This document shows positions 22,517-33,349 of a DNA stretch of 64,000 nt, in pieces. The translations under genes and the position numbers were made by a program. Source of the stretch: Agriotes lineatus (lineage: Eukaryota; Arthropoda; Insecta; Coleoptera; Elateridae). Each line of letters opens with the position of its first letter. Positions within the stretch are counted from its first letter, which is position 1. Below the pieces are notes generated by a model. It saw only the letters and a list, made by a program, of their open reading frames with translations. It had not been told where the DNA came from and made no database searches. The stretch covers positions 39,810,466 through 39,874,465 of the forward strand of contig OW679197.1 in the NCBI GenBank assembly GCA_940337035.1, in the 5' to 3' direction.

Positions 22517-23783
22517 CGAGGGTAAGGTGAAAAATTCTCGGCCTGACAATGAAAGACTGCGATTTTCAATTAAAGATGATTTTATTTTTCTACATAATTC
22601 CCTTGACTTCACACACTTGGTCCAGCGTTTCTCTAACATCAGTATTCCCCCCCGGAAGTAAAGTCTGGAAGGCTGTGAAAATATTCATCTACGGCCCTCT
22701 TAACTTCTTCATTGGACGCGAAGCGATTCCCAAAAACAAATTTCTTCAGGTTGGGTTTGGGAATAGATGGAAGTCCGAGGGTGCCAAATCAGGAGAATAG
22801 GGGGGTGGCCGAGCAGATTGTACCTCAAATCCCGCAGTTTTCCCATCGCCAACGCACTCTTGTGAACAGGTGCGTTGTTCTAGTGAAAAATGATTTTTTC
22901 TTCTTCAAGCCAGGCATCTTCTCCCGGATTTGGCAGCCAACTGGTTAAGAAGGTTGGAGTAATATTTGCCTGTAATTGTTCTGCTTTTTGCAAGGTAATC
23001 AATTAACAGGATCCCTTTCGCATCCCAAAACACGCTGGCCATGATCTTTCCAGCAGATGCGATCGACTTCGCTTTCTTGGGCGCTGAACCATCGTCTTCC
23101 ACCCACTGCTTCGACTGCTACTTCGTTTCTGGGGTGTAGTGGTGAGCCCATGTCTCATCCATTGTGACAAATCGCAGCACAAAATCGGTCGAATGCCTAT
23201 TGAATCGGTCCAAACATTTGCTTTTGATCGACATTCAGCAAATGCGGCACCCATCTCGCGCAGAGCTTTCTCATCTCTAATTCTTTGTGCAAGATGTTTC
23301 GCACCCTTTCTTCCGATATCCCCACAGCCTCAGCTATCTCACTGACCTTTACTCGCCTATCGTACAACACAATATCATGCACTTTTTCGATGGTTTCCAG
23401 TGTGGTTGCTGTTTTTGGCCGTCCTTCACGTGGGTCACCTTCGAGGAAAGTGCGACCATGTTTAAATTTAGCTGCCCACTTTTTAACGGTTGACATGGAA
23501 GGAGCTGAGTTTCCGCAAACTTTTGTCAACTTCGGATGAATTTCCTTAGGGGTTAATCCATCCAAAACGAAGAATTTTATGACCGCACGATATTCAAACA
23601 TCCATTTTATCGAAAAAACACGCAAGACGTCTACGGCAAAAATCGTGTAAACAAACTACTTGAGAGGACAAGTTGAAACTTGTCTTACGAATTAATAACA
23701 CTTGCATGCAGGCAGAAAAATAAATTTTTGCAGATTGGAACGCCATCTTATGTCAAGGCCGAGAACTATTCACCTTACCCTCG
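22517..23783 (-). mobile_element. Complete mariner element (1267 bp) with 31-32 bp TIRs and TA duplication
   Basis: Both ends begin CGAGGGTAAGGTGAA followed by TTCTCGGCC and are flanked by TA (22515-22516 and 23784-23785). The length and the single transposase gene on the minus strand fit a full-length mariner. The two TIRs differ at only a few bases, so the copy is not very old. Confidence 0.95.
22590..23625 (-). pseudogene. Mariner transposase, one frameshift and one stop
   Basis: The first 142 codons (23625-23200) are open: EYRAVIKFFVLDGLTPKEIH (first HTH), STVKKWAAKFKHGRTFLEGD, GRPKTATT, and RRVKVSEIAEAVGISEERV (second HTH). Near 23205 the frame shifts; the next frame reads FVTMDETWAHHYTPETK with the first catalytic Asp, followed at once by an in-frame TAG, then QWVEDDGSAPKKAK and AGKIMASVFWDAKGILLIDYL (near 23070-23000). 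Further frame changes precede the second catalytic Asp region (NAPVHKSALAMGKL, near 22860) and PPYSPDLAPSDFHLF (third Asp, near 22800). The stop TAG is at 22592-22590, with AATAAA just after. Nearly full length (about 340 codons) but not functional as assembled. Confidence 0.9.
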
Positions 23784-24049
23784 TATTACTCTATGTAGTT
23801 CCTCACTTCCGTATTAACTATTTCTCCTTGTAGTCTGCTTTTGCCAACGTTTTTATTATTTTTAATTTGTTTATTATTTTTGTATCTATGCTATGATTTC
23901 TATCCCTTACTAGATGTTTAATGGTTGTTTCTGTAAATGTATCCCTTATGTTCAATGTTGTTAATGTTATGATATTTTGTCTATATCTTAGTGTATTTAT
24001 TTTCCCTTTTCACTTTTACTGTTTTAAATTTATACTCTCATTTACAAGA

Positions 24050-25070
24050 TGAAGGAAATATCGTAATTGCGAAAAATTACCTTCCGTGATTTTTTCAGAT
24101 CTTAACGTTTCAGGGTACTTAAATGACGAAAAACATGTTTCTCACTTCCGTTGGTCAAAAACTATTTGTTAGGGAAAGACGTTACTGTGCATGCGGATTA
24201 TATGTCTACCTGGCACAAAACCAAGAAAATATCGGTCGAATATATACAGGATGAGCACTTAACAAAATAAACTTCTACCTATTTTTGCTTTAACTCAAGA
24301 ACCATTAGTTAAATAAATGTAATATAACCACATATGGCTCGGAAACTTGGGCATTAAATAAAGGAACAATTAGAAGATTGCAAATTCACCAGAAAGCAAT
24401 GGAACGAAGACGAAGACTCTTGGGAATAACGCTAATTGATCGTAAAACTAACACCTGGATCAGAAGTGCGACCAAAATAGATGACATAATCAGAAGGACC
24501 ACGTCACTCAAATGGAATTGGGCAGGACACGTTGCCAGGCACCCAGAAAATTGGAGCGGAAGAGTCACAAGGTGGAGACCGTGGGGAGAGCGAAAATCAG
24601 TAAGAAGACCACAACAACGCTGGTATGACGACCTGAAGAGAGTAGCGGGTCTGAACTGATACCAGGTAGCTGAAAACCGAGAGAACTGGCAAAACATGAG
24701 AGAGGCCTATATCAAAATGATAGAAAACGGCTAGAAGAAGAAGAAGAATATTTTGCACATACCACAGGTTTTTACCCTTGAAGGAAAAGGCATATTTTGG
24801 AGCCAAAATATACAGGGCGAACACAAATTAAATTAATTTTTTCTTTGATAGGTATTTTCAAAATTTCCACTAGCGAGTAAAACTCTTTACAGATTTTTAT
24901 TGGTTGTTTTGTTCATTGGCTCATCCAATGCTGGTGCTATGCCATTATGGAACTACGTTTTGAAGGCGCTGAAATCGCGAATCCCGTCTGATTTTTTAAA
25001 ATTTGCAAATTGATGTAATTTGAATTAGCAAGTGTTTCCTTTTATTGTTTCCGTATTATTAGGAACGTTA
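24050..25070 (+). repeat. Dispersed repeat family A, copy 2, interrupted by an RTE-type LINE end
   Basis: 24050-24330 and 24755-25070 match copy 1 (16165-16745) block by block, including ATTACCTTCCGTGATTTTTT, TTCAGATCTTAACGTTTCAG and TTAGCAAGTGTTTCCTTTTA. A LINE 3' end sits between the halves. A third, weaker echo (CTTCCACTTGCGAG, CCATAATGATG) lies at about 25110-25235. Confidence 0.65.
24331..24750 (+). mobile_element. RTE-type LINE, 3' end only
   Basis: Encodes the C-terminal tail of an RTE-like reverse transcriptase: TYGSETWALNKGTIRRLQIH, QKAMERRRRLLGITLIDRKT, KWNWAGHVARHPENW, SVRRPQQRWYDDLKRVAG, then past one stop NRENWQNMREAYIKMIENG, followed by AAGAAGAAGAAG. The order and spacing are those of the family tail. 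The rest of the element is missing, as usual for a 5'-truncated insertion, and it interrupts repeat family A. Confidence 0.85.
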
Positions 25071-25290
25071 AAATATTTTTACCCCTATTTTACTTTGATT
25101 TTTCAAAATATTTAGTGTTGCAACTTCCACTTGCGAGAAAAATTCTGAGTGGTAAAGCCGTTTATGTTTATATTCTACTGGGACAGTCTAATAATTATTA
25201 ATTAGCTTTTACCCCACGTTGCAGAGCCATAATGATGCAATGGATGCTCTCTCTGATTAATTTATTAATTGATATAATTTATAAGTTAGA

Positions 25291-26545
25291 GCAAAATCCA
25301 ATATGCACAATGCCCTCAACAATTACAAATCGATTATTACTAAGGTGACTTCTGGAGTTCCTCAGGGATCGCATCTTGGACCTATTTTGTTCCTAGTATA
25401 TATTAATGATATGGAAAATTGTATTAAGTATTCTAAATTTAAACTCTTTGCAGACGATATAAAATTCTACAAAATTATATGTACTAGAGGCGATGCTGAG
25501 GAGCTTCAGAAAGATATTACCAGCTTTTCCGAATACTGCAATGCTAATAGACTCTTTCTTAATGTAAGCAAATGCCAGCAAATTTCATTTACGAGAAATA
25601 AATGTCCAATAACCTTCAATTACGTCATCAACAACTCAAAATTAAAAAAAGTTGACGAAGTGAGAGACCTCGGGGTAATTTTAGACTCAAAACTGCTTTT
25701 CGAATCTCATATTAATACAATGGTAAATAAAGCTCTTAAAATCTGGGTTTTATATTCAGAATTACTTGTCAATTCACTAATATAAAATGCTTTAAAATAC
25801 TATATTATTCAGTAGTGAGAAGTAATCTTGAATATGCTTCAATCGTATGGAACCCTCAGTATGCTATTTACATTAATAAAATAGAAAGAACTCAAAAACT
25901 TTTTATCAATAAACTGAATTTCAAGTTTCATAGACAGTGGTTCTTTAATACCTATGATCACAACTTAAAGCTTTATGGTCTATTAAGTTTATCCGATCGA
26001 CGCAATATGCTAGATCTATCTTTTATACATAAAGTGATTCATAATAAAATCGATACGGTCTTGCTACATGATATCAGTTTCAATGTTTCCCAATATCCAA
26101 CTCGTAAACACTCACTTTTTTATCTTCAAACTTGCCATTCCAATTCATTTAAAAATGCACCATTATATAGAATTATGGACTCCTATAATAATTTTTACAA
26201 TCACATAGAGATGTTTTCAGTATCTAATACACAATTTAAATCTAAAATTACGGCAGAGCTCCACTCTGCTCGTATGTAATCTATGTTTAATACTTCAAAC
26301 GGTGTCTGTGCTGTATATGTAATATTCAACTACTTTTTTATATAGAATAATTATTGTGCTCGCTTTAAATTGATTATGAATCCATAGTTAGATATATATA
26401 TATTTTCGTTTTGTTCTCTGAATATGTTAACTTTAACCATCTATGTATATATGTGTAATATGTGATGTCTTATCATAGGGATACTATATATTCTGTTAGA
26501 CATCCTGTGAAAAATAAAATAAAATAAAAAATAAAATAATGCTAT
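25291..26545 (+). mobile_element. CR1/Jockey-type LINE, 5'-truncated, with (AAAAT)n tail
   Basis: Two open pieces (25303-25785 and 25815-26279) form one reverse transcriptase C-terminal half. The first has TSGVPQGSHLGPILFLVYIN (palm), LFADDIKFYK (catalytic FADD), LFLNVSKCQQISFTR and RDLGVILDSKLLFESHI. One missing base near 25740 shifts the frame; the second part continues NLGFIFRITCQFTNIKCFK, YYSVVRSNLEYASIVWNPQY and runs to a stop at 26279. The 3' UTR ends at about 26510-26540 in AAAAT repeats, a tail style seen in several LINE clades. Only one frameshift is visible, so this is among the younger retroelements here. The endonuclease and upstream part are absent. Confidence 0.88.
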
Positions 26546-26945
26546 GTTTAAGATTTTACTGTGCACGGAACTTTGCTAGTTATTTAATTATTAGGCTGGT
26601 TAAAATGTGAGCTGTACTTATTTACTGCCCAAAATAAATGGTAGTATGCCCTTTTAATATTTTATTTATCTGCAATTTATTATATCGAAACGCTAGCTCA
26701 GTAGAACAATTAACTCTAATCCCAGGGTGAATTCCTAACAGATTGTAATTTTTACTTGATCTGGTGCGCCACTGTACACCTGAATTAGTTCCAATACGCC
26801 GTAGCTAATGTATGCAATACTGTCAAAATCCACAAAATGGTTCGTATCGTGCAGTCAGCGTTGTTGACGTTAAAATAAGCAAAATTGTGAACATTTGATG
26901 AGGTATTTATTCAAATCTTTGCGCTTTAGCGGTTATTATTAGCTT

Positions 26946-27440
26946 TTGTTTCAGGCATTAATTTGTTCCATGACATCAGAAGGACGCCGTCTAAATCTCG
27001 CAATTGTTTTACCTTCGCCTAACCTCAAATTTGGGAAAACGCTTATAATTAGAACTGCGCCTTCGCTGGATGCTGGGATATGCTCGAATCTTGATAAACA
27101 AGGTCTGGTCTCGTATGCACATAAATTTCCGGATGCCCACACTGATACTTTTAGGCTCAAACGGTACCTTAAAAATTGGGGGTGTTCGTCGCAATGCTCG
27201 GACAGGGGCCCCAGCTGGTATCTGCCTCTGGAACGGTTTTCTCCTGTGTTGATGCTGTTAGTCGGTCTCCTGCACTCCTGCCTGATGTGTCGCAGTGGAA
27301 ATTCCTGGCTCAGGATCCTTATTTTGGCCGGAATCGAAGGTCGGAATTCCGATGTGATCGGCTGCCGGAAAACCTCGGAGGTGCTCTCGATGAAAATTTA
27401 TTTTTTTGTTGCGGAAAACGCCACAAACATTTCCACATAA
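26946..27440 (+). CDS. Unrecognised 164-codon open frame in a GC-richer block
   Basis: An open frame in a patch with clearly higher GC than its surroundings, preceded by TTTTGTTTCAG (26944-26955), which would serve as a splice acceptor. Translation begins MFQALICSMTSEGRRLNLAI and ends in NATNIST. A hydrophobic run (SPVLMLLVGLLHSCL) lies near residues 98-112. I recognise no domain. Overlapping minus-strand frames (27160-26951, 27461-27258) are equally open, so this may be a decayed transposon block rather than a gene. The start codon is uncertain. Confidence 0.2.
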   Translation: MFQALICSMTSEGRRLNLAIVLPSPNLKFGKTLIIRTAPSLDAGICSNLDKQGLVSYAHKFPDAHTDTFRLKRYLKNWGCSSQCSDRGPSWYLPLERFSPVLMLLVGLLHSCLMCRSGNSWLRILILAGIEGRNSDVIGCRKTSEVLSMKIYFFVAENATNIST

Positions 27441-27464
27441 AATAGGACACTTGCCCAACACAAT

Positions 27465-29900
27465 GATATACTTTTTATGTGTAAATATGGTAATTTATTA
27501 TGTTAAAACTTCAATTAAAGTGGAGCACAAAAACTACATGTCAAGCTCTTAATTAATTCATTTTTTCTTTCTTGTTTGTCCGTTATTAAAACAAATTCTA
27601 ATCTATCGCTATGGTTACCAAACTAACCGAAATTAGTTTTGATCAAATTAAGTACATTTTGGAAATAAGTTTGATTACATATTATTAAATTTACAAATTT
27701 CTTATAACTAAAATATTGTCCATTTCTTAATTTTAAAATGTCTCTTTGCGCCACAAACACGTTTTATTATGTGCTCTGCTTTTTTTACTCTCGTTAATTG
27801 CACTGATTATTTTATAGAGTTCATTTCTTCATAATTGCTTTTCCATGTCTTTCTGTCTGCTTTTCACTTGCTTTTTCATGTCTTGCTGCCTGATTTTCCA
27901 ATTGCTATTTCCTGTCTTTCTGCCAGCCTTCTAATTTGCTCTTTGCGACGTATTATTATTTTATTCTGGCTTCCTATACCTTTTTTAGATTGCTCATAAA
28001 TTTCCCTGCTTAGCTATATTGAAATCTACGCTTCATTGACATGCACATCGCAAACCTTTTTGTGACTATTCATTTCTTTCGGTTCGGCTATTCATTTGCA
28101 CTTCAACTTCGACCCTCTGTGAAAAGCAAGCTTTGCCCTTTGCGTTCCTTATTCAATCCCTTTATTAATACTGGCATCTTTTTTCCAATACATTTACTGA
28201 TTGAAATTTAAGCTTAGTATTGCAGTTACATAAAACACCCCAACTCTGTGCTTATTGACTTGTTTCTTAAGTTGTACTGCTGTCGTGGGCCTAAGACCAT
28301 TATAATATCTTGGACGTCTTTAGCTAAGTTTTCTATTAGTTTTTGTAATATGTCCATGTTAGATGCGTTTTTACTTGTTGACTGATGGAGAGTCTCTTTT
28401 ATTGGATTTCACACTTTTTTGCTTATTTTTTAAATCCTTTGGGCTTCTGATTCCCTTGTGCTTTCTGCGTTACTATCTGCTATTTATTATTTCTTTTAAT
28501 AAACTTTAAAACGAGCCCGCACTGCTTTTACATTGTCTTGATTTTTTTAATCCACCATTACTGGTGGGTTGTCTATAGGTAGGTAGGAGTATTGTACTGC
28601 GCAAATTTCATCAATATTTTTGTTCAGTTAGGTTATGTTTTCTGTTGCACTTCGTCTTTTAATCGTTTATTTAACACGTTCTACTAATTATTTTCCACCT
28701 ACCTTTGTTTTAATGCGTTCCTTGTGTTGAAACATCTTTAACTGCATTATCACTTAATGAAACAAAATTTTTACGGAGAAAGACCATTTTATAAACAACT
28801 GTTTATATCCTTCTTGTGCCAACTCAACCATCTTGATGTCAATTGATCTCTGGTTGGGTAAGATATGATGTTAGATCAAGCAGGCGTAGACTGCAAAATA
28901 TAAGATTCTAGGAATAAATGTTGGTTCATTACCTATCTACCATAAGCTATTCCTTACTACTGCTTCATAATTTATGTCGGAATGTTACCTCTTGCGGCTT
29001 TTCTCAGTTTGAAATTTCTAAACTCTTGCGAAATTTGCATTTTGGCGTTTCCCGATGACACGTTTTGATTGTCAAGCGACTCTTGAAGCTGTTTGGTGTG
29101 TAGTGCAATAATCGAGGTTTCTAAAATATGTGATGGATCAACTACGCTGAATTTAATTTCGATTCCTCGCATATTGTAAGTTCTCATTGATGATTAATTT
29201 TACCTATATTTACCACAATCATTGAAGGATTGCTATTTTTGGGCAAACAGCCTGTGCAAGTTTCTCAACTTTTCCTTGTGAATCAATTTACTTCTAAAGT
29301 AGTAAATTAAATTAGACTACATGCAATGTACGTTTCAAATAGTATCAGCACAACTATTGCACTCAAATACATAATATTCCTAAACTCTGGGTCGAGGGGG
29401 GGTGAAATTCATTAATTTGCTTTCTAAATACGCCATTGGGTGTAGAAGATCCATTCACGCAAAGGTTACATTTCTGAATATTATAGAAGTAAGCACATGA
29501 TGCATTCATATACATTATCTGCTCATGGTTGACCCTGTTTCTACCAAAATAAATTAGGCAAAAAATTGTTTTGTAATTTTTCATCTTTTTTGCATTACCT
29601 ACAAAGAGATGAAAAGAGTCCCAGACTTAAAACGTTCTGACGATCTCAAGTAGCAAATGATACTTGAAATAGGCTATCAAATACAAGTAAGAGTAGAAGC
29701 ACATATGTCAGGTGTAAGGACAATCTTCAAAAATTAGTACATTCCTGTATTTTCCCGCATAAGTCAAGCCCAAATTAATAGTGTAGTGGCAAAGCCCCAA
29801 AACTATAGTCCATACGAACCTTATTTCCGCTTATTTCATAGATTAACGGTTTGCAGTTTATTTATGTTCGCCGAAATTCAATTCTAAATTGAGATTTGTT
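27465..29900. other. Gene-free T-rich stretch, possible antisense LINE relics
   Basis: 27720-28010 and 28080-28720 are pyrimidine-rich on the plus strand. Their minus strand gives Lys/Arg/Ser-rich frames with many stops, compatible with LINE linker or ORF1 debris, without a diagnostic motif. A 71-residue minus frame at 29187-28972 is not recognisable. A G run lies at 29395-29402. Confidence 0.3.
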
Positions 29901-29929
29901 CCTGCTTGGGTGACGTAAGCTTTTCTCAG

Positions 29930-30720
29930 AATTTCATCGTTCAGGCAGCCCAAAACTTCCCCCCTTCTTGCAAACTGCTGAGTTAAAAATTGTATTAGCT
30001 TGTTAGAATTTTGCACGTGGGCTATGAGTGGAAGAGAGCAAGCAGCTAGTTAGTTTTAGGATCGCAGCTTTAAGGGACACTTCTGCTCCCGCCCTGGTGT
30101 AGTCAACAAGTTATTCGAATTTGCGTCCCCCGCAGCTCGAGCGCTATTGGAGGAGCGTTGTGAAGTTTTACCTGCGAATGCTGGGACGCGCTGTGAAGTT
30201 TTTATTTGTAAATAACTGTGCGCTTCTCGTCGGTTTTTGTGCCTAGGGATCTGTGTGCTTTTCATCGATTGTTGATGCCTTCTGAGGAAGTCAATGCACG
30301 TGTTAGGGAGGTTGGTCGTAGGACTTTCGTTGAGCATCTATGGGTGTCGTTGTAAGCTCTGAATTTTCGCTTATCGTAAACTGGTAGCTTCAAATTACGT
30401 CGTTTGACGGAATATTGTCGTGGGAATTTCAGTAATAGGATTATTTGTGCATATCGAAGTTTCGTCCCTCCCGTTTAGAGATCTGCCTTGGCACCACGAA
30501 CTTCGAATTTACCGTCATTGGGGATGTTAGACCCAGGCCGCTTCAACCCGCAGCTTCCCGTTGCTTTGTGCAGTTTTGTCAGACATTTTGGGGCAGTTTG
30601 TTTAGGGAGCGACCACCTACAGCTCTGCCAGAGGTAGAACGCAGCCAACTAACCTCCTTCAGGTACCATTTCTATGCATTGATTTATTGTGCATAGCCTA
30701 CAGTGAACGTAGAGTCCCCC
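29930..30720. other. GC-enriched block, unassigned
   Basis: Contains CpG-containing, less AT-biased sequence with a 93-residue minus frame (30337-30056) and an 83-residue plus frame (30445-30696), neither recognised. A good splice donor, CAAGGTAAGT, occurs downstream at 31208-31217. It might be the 5' region of an unannotated transcript or an old retroelement. Between 30720 and 31980 I see nothing else. Confidence 0.3.
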
Positions 30721-31989
30721 CAAAAGTGTTGAACAATCTTACGTAATGTTGCATTTATTGTCAGAACCATGGTAGTTGCTAATTTGCCAAATTTAATGAA
30801 TTGCCGTCATATTTTCTTGTTACTGCTTAACTTAACGTTGCGGCGGTTTCGTTTTCAGCTACATTATGTACTAACTGTCAAATATCTTTGTTATTGAGTC
30901 AGTATTTTGGACTATTTAATGTGTAATACCGTTTGTTAGTCATGCCGTTCAGTTGTTGTCAAGTTTACCGCTTTTAACTAAATTAAGACGTTACGCAGTT
31001 TTATCTAAGCCTCACTAACCCATGTGGGTGTCATTATTTTTTATTCTAAACTCTTGTTCATTGTCATTTACATATTTTATTATTTTAATAGATTTTATTG
31101 TTAGGTACTTACGTTTTTCATTTGTGGTTTACGATATTTGCCTGCGCTTTGTGTGTACTTTTCTGTTGTAAAAAGAGTTTAGCAGCTGCACTAATGAGTT
31201 ATTTTTACAAGGTAAGTCAGTGTTGTATGTGGATCGTCGACCAAACTCTGCTAAGCTAGAAGTAGAAACGTGAAATACCTACTTCAACATTCAGAGTGCG
31301 TTCACCTGTGTTGGTGATTTTGTTTTTCCGATCTAGTCCGAATGTGGTGGCGCTTTATCATTTAACATCTGTACTCTGTTTACAAGATCACCGCCCTAAT
31401 CCAAGGTAGTAAAAGATCCCTCTTCTCCACTGCAGTTTAGCCGGCAAACCTTTTGTTACAGTTCATCGTAACGGGGCTGGGGCAGCGGATCTGCGTAATT
31501 TTCCCGATTTTGTATTTTTACTGACGGTTTTGACGTCAAGTCGCAATCATGCTGTAATAGAGGTTTTACCACTTATGCAGACTTACACAATGAAAATCAA
31601 ATATCAATTCTGGTGTTAAAAATAAGACATAATGACAATAAAAGTTTAATTTTTAGTGAAGTCTGAATCAAAATAATCATACTGATGGTTTATATATATT
31701 TCATTTGAAATGATCTCATTCTAAATTTTAATTTTATAATTTGATGGAGTTGACTACTATAAATGATTGTGGACTAAGGCTTGCGTAATCTACATGGTTA
31801 CTTACCTGTGTTCACTTACCTCAGAAATGGCGGTAATTGCCCAAAAGTGACTGCATTTTTATTAAAATAGGTTTATTTAGTTATTAAATATGCTACATCT
31901 TTTTCCAAGATTTTATTTTTGTATATTTTTGCATAACGTGATTCTAACGTACTATTTAGCGAGTTTGAAACCTATTCGTTAAGTACACC

Positions 31990-32450
31990 ATACCCATTAA
32001 TAGTTTAAAGTACACGTTTCATTAAATATCATATGAAACATATCTTTTACTAATGTTTAACTATAGCTTAGAAAATTTTAATTTATAACTCTATTATCAA
32101 GTAATTAGAGTCAGTTTCCTTACCGTGTTTCTACAGGTAAAACAGAATATTTCATACTTGACAGTACTGAGATGATAAGTATCTTATTAAACATCTAATT
32201 AAATAAGTAACACATGAAACATACTTATCTTTTACTGCTTTCCAACTATTGCTAAGAATAATAGAATTTATAACTCTTTTTAGTACTTACCACCTTAATT
32301 ATATTCATTTTACAGTATACTTACCATGTCTTTACAGGCGAAGCACATTATTTCATACTTGATAGTACTGAAATGATAGTTTATTGCACCTTAGTACGAA
32401 AAATATTGCTATGTTAACATGTATCTTGTGGAACATATACCTCTTTCTAC
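31990..32450. repeat. Diverged tandem duplication, unit about 180-200 bp
   Basis: ATGAAACATA followed by TATCTTTTACT recurs near 32032 and 32213, and the block TTTCATACTTGAYAGTACTGARATGATA recurs in parts near 32150 and 32352, each preceded by TACAGG. A partial third copy begins near 32420. Non-coding. Confidence 0.6.
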
Positions 32451-32666
32451 TATTTTCTGAGAATTTGTTTGAGATCCACTCATTAGATGGAAGGGCAATA
32501 GTCTTAATTTATTAGTAAAATAGATATATAAAGTTCAGAATAGAAATAACTTAATGTTGTTTTGTGGAATCAATTCTTGTCATAAATAATTATTATATTA
32601 TATAGAAACTAGCAACCAGTGAGACAAATGTCTCATTTAATAAAACAAAAAAGGAGATACTGACAA

Positions 32667-32708
32667 TTCCGGTTTTCGAGAAATCACGTGATTTCTCGAA
32701 AACCGGAA
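32667..32708. repeat. 42-bp perfect palindrome at the head of the 165-bp array
   Basis: Left half TTCCGGTTTTCGAGAAATCAC is followed directly by its exact reverse complement. The centre is CACGTG. Later array copies retain only GAAATCACGTGATTTC with the right arm. Confidence 0.95.
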
Positions 32709-33345
32709 GTGTCACGTGATTGAAATTCGGTTTCTGACCTGACATGACCATTCCAAACATATAACTTTAATAACTTTTTTCTCTATCTCTTACGGTTTGG
32801 CTGCTGAAACAGCGTCCCGGACGGACCAGCGTCCCGGACGGACAGAAATCACGTGATTTCTCAAAAACCGGAAGTGTCACGTGACTGAAATTCGGTTCCT
32901 GATCTGACATGACCATTCCAAACATATAACTTTCATAACTTTTTTCTCTATCTCTTACGGTTTGGCTGCTGAAACAGCGTCCCGGACAAAACAGCGTCCC
33001 GGACGGACGGAAATCACGTGATTTCTCGAAAACCGGAAGTGTCACGTGACTGAAATTCGGTTCCTGATCTGACATGACCATTCCAAACATATAACTTTCA
33101 TAACTTTTTTCTCTATCTCTTACGGTTTGGCTGCTGAAACAGCGTCCCGGACAAAACAGCGTCCCGGACGGACGGAAATCACGTGATTTCTCGAAAACCG
33201 GAAGTGTCACGCGACTGAAATTCGGTTCCTGATCTGACATGACCATTCCAAACATATAACTTTAATAACTTTTTTCTCTATCTCTTTCGGTTTGGCTGCT
33301 GAAACAGCGTCCCGGACAAAACAGCGTCCCAGACAGACAAGTCTA
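32667..33345. repeat. Tandem array, 165-bp unit, about four copies
   Basis: GGAAGTGTCACG occurs at 32705, 32870, 33035 and 33200, exactly 165 bp apart. Units are over 95 percent alike by eye and contain ATCACGTGAT, CGTCCCGGAC in tandem, and GACATGACCATTCC. As 165 is a multiple of three, the minus strand gives a spurious 162-residue repeat protein (33255-32767). I regard this as a minisatellite, not a gene. Confidence 0.95.
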
Positions 33346-33349
33346 TTAG

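Larger units (their letters stand above)
21230..24055 (-). mobile_element. Second antisense LINE, degenerate, hosting a mariner and a MITE
   Basis: Minus-strand pieces of a reverse transcriptase in the right order: a fingers block (WNKAKSDYMANL, NYRGASLLDVANKIMASS) near 22460-22370, then after a MITE the palm block (RVRQGDPL near 21680; LLEQLTRESNINTNGTNILRK near 21650-21590) and IQRLIKSVEKVGINETK near 21520-21480. The YADD itself is not readable. Upstream at 23800-24050 the minus strand looks like the endonuclease-RT linker (Lys/Arg/Asn-rich). A mariner (22517-23783) lies within the element between linker and fingers, and a MITE (21809-22233) between fingers and palm. Clade undetermined; limits approximate. 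Confidence 0.6.

Noticed and set aside
32767..33255. 162-residue minus-strand protein with 55-residue repeats
   Set aside because: It is produced by a 165-bp non-coding tandem repeat whose length is a multiple of three.
32667..33345. CRISPR array
   Set aside because: Repeats are 165 bp, contiguous and without unique spacers, in animal DNA.
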